This document shows, one piece after another, positions 57,147-64,000 of a stretch of 64,000 nt of DNA (its first letter is position 1; each line of letters starts with the position of its first letter). Both the position numbers and the translations under genes were made by a program. The notes beneath the pieces are model-generated. The model did no database searches. It saw only the letters and a list, made by a program, of their open reading frames with translations, and was not told the origin of the DNA. The DNA is taken from the NCBI GenBank assembly GCA_947685225.1, contig CANTUV010000014.1:6076001-6140000 (forward strand), given 5' to 3'. Source of the stretch: Garcia nutans. Lineage: Eukaryota; Streptophyta; Magnoliopsida; Malpighiales; Euphorbiaceae.

Positions 57147-57821
57147 ATTGGCGAGTGCATTGCTCGAAGTTTTTGTAAACATAGAGCTAATGTAATCATT
57201 GTAGATATTTAGTATAGTTTAGGTCTATATGTGTCCCAAGACCTTGGAGCAAAAAATGCAATGTTCATACCTTGCGATGTCACCATTGAATCCGATATTA
57301 AAAAGGCAGTTGATGCTGCAATTTCCACTTTCGAAAAGCTTGACATAATGGTAAATAATGCCGCCATTATAGATCCTCGTAAACCCAGTATCATTGATAA
57401 TGATGTTGCTGATTTTGAGCAAGTAATAAGAGTGAATTTAATTGGAGTTTTCTTAGGAACCAAACATGCTACTCGAGTAGTAATGATCCCTGCTCGCCAA
57501 GGTAGTATCATTACATTGGGTAGTGTAAGCTCCTCTGTTTGTGGTGTTGCATCACATGCATATACAAGTACAAAGCATGGAATTGTGGGTTTAGCTAAAA
57601 ATGTGGCAGCAGAGCTTGGGCCATTTGGAATTCGAGTGAATTGTTTGTCACCTTATTTTATTGCATAACCATCAACTAAGAGCTTTTTTCAAGATGAATG
57701 AAAATATGGTGTATATTAAAATCTTAAAGGAGTGAAACTTAAACAAGAAGATGTAGCTGAAGCTGCTATTTATTTGGGAAGTGATGAGTCTAAATATGTG
57801 AGTGGTCGTAATCTAGCATTA
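57147..57821 (+). pseudogene. Short-chain dehydrogenase/reductase pseudogene (plant secondary-metabolism type)
   Basis: The translation shows the cofactor-fold helix (IGECIARSFC), then CDVT, NNAA (57355), the catalytic Ser block (GSIITLGSVSS), the YxxxK active site (YTSTK) and NCLSPYFIA. This order fits classical SDRs of the plant SDR110C type (xanthoxin dehydrogenase, momilactone synthase or secoisolariciresinol dehydrogenase-like). The N-terminal TGxxxGIG glycine motif is destroyed. Stops lie near 57211, at 57666 and in the next lines. The 3' part (LKQEDVAEAAIYLGSDES, then YVSGRNL) is cut off at 57821 by the copia LTR, and the remaining few codons would be beyond the window. The substrate cannot be deduced. 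Confidence 0.8.
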
Positions 57822-58043
57822 TGAAAACTGAATATGCAAAGATATGAGGATGAAATATATTTTTTTATTATGTGTATAATGGGAAGAATACAAGGCTATT
57901 TATACAGGAGTTCCTATGCTAAATAAGGAATAAAATAATACATGATTTGGGTCAACTATAATGATGCAATTACATGATTTGGAATCAATGGTAATATCTC
58001 AAGATATGATGCCAGCTAGCTTTTTACACTAATTATGCTAACA
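57822..58043 (-). repeat. 3' LTR of the copia element (222 bp)
   Basis: On the minus strand it runs from TGTTAGC to TTTTCA, with TG/CA ends. The adjoining minus-strand sequence AGTTTTAGGGGAGT (58044-58057) is the polypurine tract. Confidence 0.85.
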
Positions 58044-59099
58044 ACTCCCCTAAAACTCAAGATGGCAGAGAAGATACCATCTTGAGTTTGGATGTCAACT
58101 CAGAGAACTGTCTAGGAAGATTAGCCTTTGTGAAAATGTTTGCTGCTTGATTGGTGGACACAGATACAAGTTAAAGAGTGCCATCAAGAAGATGATGTCT
58201 AGTGAAATGGCAATCAATCTTGATGTGTTTTGTACGCTCATGAAAGACATCATTATGGGCAATTTGAATGGCGCTTTGATTATCACAATGAAGAACAATA
58301 GGCGAAAGATGAGAAACATCCATGTCTTCAAGAAGCCAACGAAGCCATAATAATTCGGAGGTAGCATCAGCAAGAGCTAGATGATCAGCTTCAGTTCTTG
58401 AGCGTGCAATGACTGTTTGCTTTTTTGCTATGCCATGAGATAAGAGAGGTACCCAAGAAAAAATAATAACCTGTAGTAGATCTATTATCAGAGGGATCAC
58501 CAGCCCAATCAGCGTCAGAATAGCCAGATGACACTAGAGGAGAATGAGAGGAAAAGTGTAACCTATGAAACAAGGATCCCTTAATATAGCAAAGAATGCG
58601 AAGGACAGCAGCATAGAGAGTTGAGCAAGGAGCAGCCATAAATTGACTTACCACATGAACCACATAAGCAATATCAGTACAAGTTACAGTAAGCTCAAGC
58701 TTCCAATTAATTATCAATAAAGAGTTGGATCAACAAGAGGAGTGCCATCCATAGGAGTAAATTTGACATTAGATTCCAAAGGAGTGGAAGCAATTTTACT
58801 ATCAGTAATTCCAGCTTAAGAAAATAGATCGAAAGCATACTTAGCTTGTAATAGATAATAACCATCAGAAGTAGATGAGACTTCAAGACCAAGAAAAATA
58901 ATTAAGTTTGCCTAAATCCTTCATCTCAAAATATATACTGAGAAAATGGTTTAATTCAACAATCCCAGCAGAGTCATCACCAGTTATAATCATATCATCA
59001 ACATAGAGGAACAAAATAATGAGGGCACCATTACTACGACGAAGAATGAGAGAAGAATCATGTGGACTGGAAGTAAATCCAAATTGTGAAATTATGTTG

Positions 59100-60606
59100 T
59101 GTTAGCTCCCAGCCTAGCTAGCTGCAACTGCACATATCTTTAACAAGTAATATAATGATAAGTAGAGTATCGTTCCCACGAGGAGGTTATTTCTAAATAC
59201 CGAACAATTAAAATTGATTATTATTTTGATGATCAAATTTTTATCATTGATTAATTTGAACAAGACGAGAGTAAAGTTCTAATATTCTAAGGCTTAGGGT
59301 TTAATTATCTTTATTAATTTATCATGGTTTTTCTAAGGTATTGATTTAATTTAATTTCCCTTTTATTAATGGTTGGAATTTCCTACATTTAATTCAAGTC
59401 TTTCCCAAGTACTAGAATTATTATTGATTTCAATCATTATGTCTACTCTCGTGATTATAAGTAATTAAACCAATTCATCAAGTTTTATGAAAATATTTAA
59501 GCAATCTCTTAAGTGTTAACCTCATCTCTAAGTGAAAACTACTTAAGATTGCTACCTCTTTTTAACTAACATTGTGCTTCCACTCTCGCTTCATCACACA
59601 ATATCTCAATTTAATTAATTATTGGTCAGATAAATAAAGCATTAAGATTAAAGATAACAAAATAATTAAAGAAAAATCTAAATTAAACCAAATAAATGTT
59701 GATGATTCCATGATAAATTTAATATAATGGACTAATCCTAAAAAGGATTAGTTCTTCATTATTAAAATAAAAATATTGCAATCATAAAAGAAAGTAATTA
59801 AGAACATAAATTAAAGAACAAGAAATGTCAAACTCTATTCCTTTGAAGAAGAACTTGATTGGATCTTGAATTCCTTCTTGAACCAAAGTTACTCTCATTC
59901 TCTAAGTAAATTCTAAACTATTTTTATTTCTTGGATATATCTCTCTAAATCTTCTCTATTTTCAATCCTTGGAGGAAGGGTGTTTGAATAGAGTGCTTGA
60001 AAACTTCATTAGTGAGAAAAACTGAAAAAGGTTAGGTCACATCTTGGTTAGTGCATCACTTTCCAAAATTTATGCTTAAAGTCATGAAAATCGGCCCCAC
60101 GGTCATGGCATATGGGTGCCATGGTCATGGTCTGAGCTGGAATGGACAGTTTTGAATGCCACAGTCATGCATATGAATGGAGGCTATAAATGGTCAGCAA
60201 GGTAGGCCACGGTCGTGGCCTTTGAATGCCATGGTCATGCATATGAATGGAGGCTGTAATTTTGACTTTTCTTCCTATTTCTTTGCTTAGGCAGTAGCAA
60301 AATGAAACCCGTGGTCGTGGTCTTCTAATGCCACCATCGTGGCATCCATGTAGCTTTTGGAATTTTCTTTTTTTTTTTTTATGGAAAACTTGATTTAAAT
60401 CCTAGGGTCATGGCCTTAAAGGGCCATGGGCGTGGCACTTGCATTTCCTTCAATTTTGCTTACTTTCTTCAATTTTTGCACCACTAATCATTAGAACTTT
60501 TGAATCTTGTCTTTCCATGCATAAATAATATAATTCTAACTCAAAAACATAAAATCCATCAAATTCAATTGCGGAACAGTTAAAATAATGGTTAGAATTA
60601 TATAAA
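59100..60606. mobile_element. Unclassified 1.5-kb insertion in the copia RT
   Basis: It is bordered by the direct repeat ATGTTG (59094-59099 and 60607-60612), as expected for a target duplication. It starts TGTTAGCTCCCAGCC. A string GTATCGTTCCCACGAGGA lies near 59168. No protein domain is visible. The right third (60080-60440) contains repeated GGTCGTGG/GGTCATGG words. It may be a non-autonomous element of unknown class. Confidence 0.6.
60085..60440. repeat. Palindromic-word minisatellite in the insertion
   Basis: Words such as CCACGGTCGTGG and CCATGGTCATGG recur about every 30-75 bp. The stretch GTCATGCATATGAATGGAGG occurs at about 60164 and again at about 60235. Base composition is GC-richer than the surroundings. 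Confidence 0.55.
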
Positions 60607-63600
60607 ATGTTGATCATAATTTCGCTCTATCATGCTACTGAATTTCGCAAACCATGCCCGAGGGGCTTGTTTAAGTCCATAAAGAGCACGTCAAAGTTGG
60701 AAAACTTTATGAGGTGGATGAGAATATCAGAAGGACGTTTCATATACACCTCCTCAACCAAGTCACCATTAAGGAAAGCATTTTTGACATCCATTTGTAA
60801 AAGCGGCCATTGTTTGATGGCAGTAATGGCTAATAGACAGCAAAATGAGGTGAGACAAGCAACAGGAGAAAAAGTTTCTTCATAATCTATCCATAATCTT
60901 GAGTAAATCCTTTTGCTACTAGTCGAGCTTTATAAAGTTCAATTGAACCATCAGATCGAGTCTTGATTTTTTATACCCATTTACAACCAATTGGAGTTTT
61001 TCCATGAGGAAGATCAACCACGTCCTAAGTGTTTGTTTTTTCTAATGCTTGAAGTTCTTCGATCATTGCTTGCTATCAATGGGGGTTAGAACTAGCCTCA
61101 TGATAAGAGCAAGGCTCATGCAAGGAAATAATAGTAGAAAAACAATGATAATCATTAAGATAAAAAGGAGATTCTTTTACCCAATTAGAGCGACGAAGGG
61201 GAGCAGGGGAATGAGCAGGAAGAGGACTTGGTGATTCAGCATCAACAGATGGGCCAAATTCTGGAGAGGTCGTAAGGTTAGGCTGTGTAGAGATTACTTC
61301 AATAGAACCTGTGTTAAGACTAGGAAATAAATCATCAGATGCAGTAAAAAATGGAGATGGGGAATAAAAGGATTGATGGAATTTGGAGATAGAGGAAAAT
61401 GAAGTATGTTCCCAAAAAGTGACATGGCGAGAAATGCGAAGACGATTAGAAATGGGATCCCAACAGCGATAACCTTTGTGATCTATATCATACCTAAGAA
61501 AGCAACCTAAATGAGCTCGAGGTTCCAATTTTGTATACTTATGAGATTGGAGAAGAACAAAACAAGCACACCCAAAAACTTTAAGAAAGTTATAGTCAGG
61601 AGGCTTACAGTAAAGTTTCTCAAATGGTGACATATTATTGAGGAAAAATATAAGAATTATATTGATTGTGAAAACAGCTGTTAGATCAGCTTCACCCTAA
61701 AAGGGTTCAGGACAAGTAGCAGAAAGGAGAAGAGCACGGACAGAGTCAAGAATGTGATGATGTTTTCGTTCAACGTGACCATTCTGCTGAGATGTTCTAG
61801 GACAAGAATGTTGAATAAGAGTGCCATTTTTTTGAAGAAAAGAAATGAGAGTGGAATCTCGATATTCCATGGCATTGTCAGTGCGAAGAGCTTTGATATT
61901 TTTTGAGAATTGTGTCTTAATCATGATGGCAAAATTTATATAAATTGAGATAATTCAGACCTATGCTTTAAAAAATAAATCCATGTAAAATGAGAATAGT
62001 CATCTGTAAAAATAATAAAATAACACAAACCATTTACAGCAGAATGAGGAGAAGGCCCCCAAATATCAGAATGAATTAGATCAAAGGGGGAATTATGAAT
62101 AAAATTATTTCTAGAAAAAGATAAAGGTAATTGTTTAGCAAGTTTGCAATGTAAACAATATAAAGTAGCAGGTTTAATATTTCCTAACAAACCACAAGAA
62201 TTTAACAATTGAAGTTTACTGCGAGAAGCATGACCTAGAAGAAGATGCCATTTATACAAAGGAGATTCTGGGACAATAGTAGAAACAAGATTTTGAGGTG
62301 GAATATGAAGCGAATTAAGCTCAAACAATCTGCCAACGTTACTACCCGTTCCAAGAATTTGTCCCGTCTGTGGATCCTGTACCTGAACACCAGAAGAAGA
62401 AAATTTTATGTTAAATCCAAGTTCATAAAGTTGACCAACTGTGATGAGATTAAGAGTCAATTGAGGGACAAAATAGGCTTGTGGTAATTCAAGATTTATG
62501 GTAGAGACATGACCAATATGAGTGACTTTCATATGCGACCCACTAACTGTGTGAATTTCTAATGCAGATGGATTAGGAGTGCAATTAGACAAGAGAGAAG
62601 AGTTACTAGTCATATGGTTATAACAACCAGAATCAAATAACCAAGAGGTACCTGGAGTAATAGATAGAGCAGTAGAAGATGCATTGGAAGACATAACATG
62701 TTTGAAGATGGACTCCAAATCACTTAATGTGAATGAAGGTTCAGTTCTAACTCCATCAGAGACAGTAGCAGCAATAGAAGAATTTCCAGATTGAACAGAG
62801 ACCTTAGGCTGAAAGGAAGTTGCTTTTGGTCAAGCAGGTTGAGTGGGGCAATTGTCAAGAATGTGACCAAAGCTATGGCAATATCGACACTCAATAGTAG
62901 GACAATGTGTCCAAAGATGCCATGTTTGTTTGCAATATTTGCAATACTTGGGTCCATGTTTATTGGATTAGGGAGTAGAGACAGCATGTGCAACATCAGT
63001 ATTGGTGGGTTTGAGCATGTCAAGTCTTGTTTCTTCAAAAATAAGTTCAGGAATAACATCATCAAATGAAGGTAGAGGGTGACGGTGTAAGAGAGATGCT
63101 CTAACAGGTTCATAATCAACATGAAAAGCCATTAGGACTTGTATAAGATGAAAATGATCATCTGATATTTTAGCATGCTTCAATTGATGCCAAATGGGCT
63201 GGACTTGAGAGAGAATTCATTGACTGACTGGCCATGTTCCTTTTTCATGCTAGAAAGAGTGGTCCATAGTTGATAATAATGTGAAAGTCCAGTAGTTTTA
63301 TATCTAGAAGCTAAAAATTCCCAAATATCTTTTGCAGTTTCAAAATCAACAAATTGAACATGAATAGAGGGAATGGAAGTGTTGTGAAACCACGTAATGA
63401 TTTGATAATTTTTGCTATCCCAATCCTCTAAACATTCAGCAAATTTTGTAATAGGTTCTTTATCTTTAATAGTTGGTTTAAAAATATCTCCAGTAACAAT
63501 ACGCCACAATTTATGGCCAATTAAAAAACTCTTCATGGTATGTGCCCAAAGATTATAATTAGAACCATTTAAAATAGTACTGATAGTGTTAGACATATAA

Positions 63601-63790
63601 GAAACATCATATTTCTCCATAACACAAATGAAAGTAGAAAATAATAGATGCCAAAAGGAAAGAGACTTTCAAAAGATTATAATAACAAACCAGAAGAGTG
63701 CAAACTGATTACAGAGTAAAGCAAAGTAAACCTCAACTGATGATAGGTGCAGAGATGTTAACCGAAATGGACAGGATCATAAACAGAACT

Positions 63791-63817
63791 AATATATATA
63801 TATATATATATATATAT
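63791..63817. repeat. TA microsatellite in the copia leader
   Basis: A TA run lies between the copia primer site and gag. Confidence 0.8.
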
Positions 63818-63833
63818 CAGGAGTTGAAATTGA

Positions 63834-63845
63834 GCTTCGATACCA
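63834..63845 (-). other. Primer-binding site of the copia element
   Basis: The minus strand reads TGGTATCGAAGC directly after the LTR end TTTTCA. It resembles the tRNA-Met type site TGGTATCAGAGC with two changes. Confidence 0.7.
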
Positions 63846-64000
63846 TGAAAACTAAATATACAAAGATATGAGGATGAAATATATCCTTTTTATTGTGTGT
63901 ATAATGGCAAGAATACAAGGCTATTTATACATGAGTTCCTATGCTAAATAAGGAATAAAATAATACATGATTTGGGTCAACTATAATGATGCAATTACAT
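63846..64000 (-). repeat. 5' LTR of the copia element (partial)
   Basis: The first 155 bp on the plus strand match the left LTR from TGAAAACT onward, with several substitutions and small indels. The remainder lies outside the window, so the target duplication cannot be checked. Confidence 0.88.

Larger units (their letters stand above)
58057..63620 (-). pseudogene. copia gag-pol polyprotein, broken by stops, frameshifts and an insertion
   Basis: Gag begins at 63620 (MEKYDVSYM) with the UBN2/gag_2 type domain, followed by two CCHC knuckles (CKYCKQTWHLWTHC and CRYCHSFGHILDNC, about 62950-62840). The protease motif WLFDSG is near 62640. The GAG-pre-integrase block (WHLLLGH) is followed by the integrase core (HSDIWGP, FTDDYSHFTW, then RTDNAMEY and QQNGHVERKH). 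RT parts lie at about 61000-60607 and 59100-58800 (FLYVDDM at about 58985-59005). RNase H is at about 58717-58170 (SDADWAGD, CDNQSA). Several stops and frame changes separate these frames, for example at 62836, 61935 and 58500. The element cannot move on its own. Confidence 0.88.
57822..64000 (-). mobile_element. Ty1/copia LTR retrotransposon, decayed, right LTR cut by window end
   Basis: The element is read leftwards: 5' LTR (63846 to beyond 64000), primer site (63834-63845), gag-pol (63620 to 58057), polypurine tract (58044-58056) and 3' LTR (57822-58043). The two LTRs are similar but not identical. It sits in the last part of an SDR gene, and a 1.5-kb foreign segment (59100-60606) splits its RT. 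The domain order protease-integrase-RT-RNase H identifies copia. Confidence 0.9.

Noticed and set aside
1..64000. CRISPR array, prokaryotic defence or toxin system
   Set aside because: No spaced short repeats, no cas-like or prokaryotic operon structure; the window is plant nuclear DNA.

Overview
The window is AT-rich, repeat-filled nuclear DNA of a flowering plant, probably a eudicot. It holds endogenous pararetroviruses, a CACTA transposon, a Ty1/copia LTR retrotransposon, foldback elements and a plant-type short-chain dehydrogenase pseudogene. I see no intact host gene, no bacterial-style operon, no CRISPR array and no tRNA or rRNA gene. The species cannot be named from the sequence.

Positions 1-49328 are dominated by six copies of one endogenous Caulimoviridae lineage, called EPRV-1 to EPRV-6 here: EPRV-1 (1-2396, +, right part only), EPRV-2 (2397-11330, -), EPRV-3 (11402-20283, +), EPRV-4 (28391-37303, -), EPRV-5 (37304-45730, -, 5' truncated) and EPRV-6 (45731-49328, +, heavily deleted). 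A full genome is about 8.9 kb. Its order is a primer-binding site matching initiator tRNA-Met (TGGTATCAGAGCC), a leader of about 218 nt, and ORF1 of about 1885 codons (movement protein, coat protein with CCHC knuckle, aspartic protease, reverse transcriptase, RNase H). ORF2 (about 583 codons) overlaps ORF1 by 29 nt, followed by an intergenic region with repeated hairpin motifs and a TATA box. The two-ORF layout and location next to TA repeats fit the florendovirus group of plant EPRVs; that genus call is inference. All full-length copies carry lesions. EPRV-2 and EPRV-3 are the youngest, with one ORF1 frameshift each. EPRV-4, -5 and -6 are more decayed and share mutations.

The arrangement of the copies is striking. 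EPRV-1 and EPRV-2 form a near-perfect palindrome with arms of at least 2.37 kb around a 29-bp spacer. EPRV-2 and EPRV-3 are back to back. EPRV-5 and EPRV-4 are a head-to-tail tandem joined exactly at the primer-binding site. EPRV-6 is inverted to EPRV-5 and flanked by two about 540-bp direct copies of the viral intergenic region. Several termini lie at the primer-binding site and next to TA repeats or microhomologies.

Between the two clusters (20284-28387) is AT-rich intergenic DNA with a MULE-like foldback element, other foldbacks, a degenerate AT minisatellite and possible LINE tails. From 49992 to 55788 lies a CACTA (En/Spm) element carrying only a broken Transposase_24-type gene. At 56159-56564 is another foldback element. 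At 57147-57821 an SDR pseudogene is interrupted by a decayed copia element (57822 to beyond the window end), whose RT region is itself split by a 1.5-kb unclassified insertion (59100-60606).
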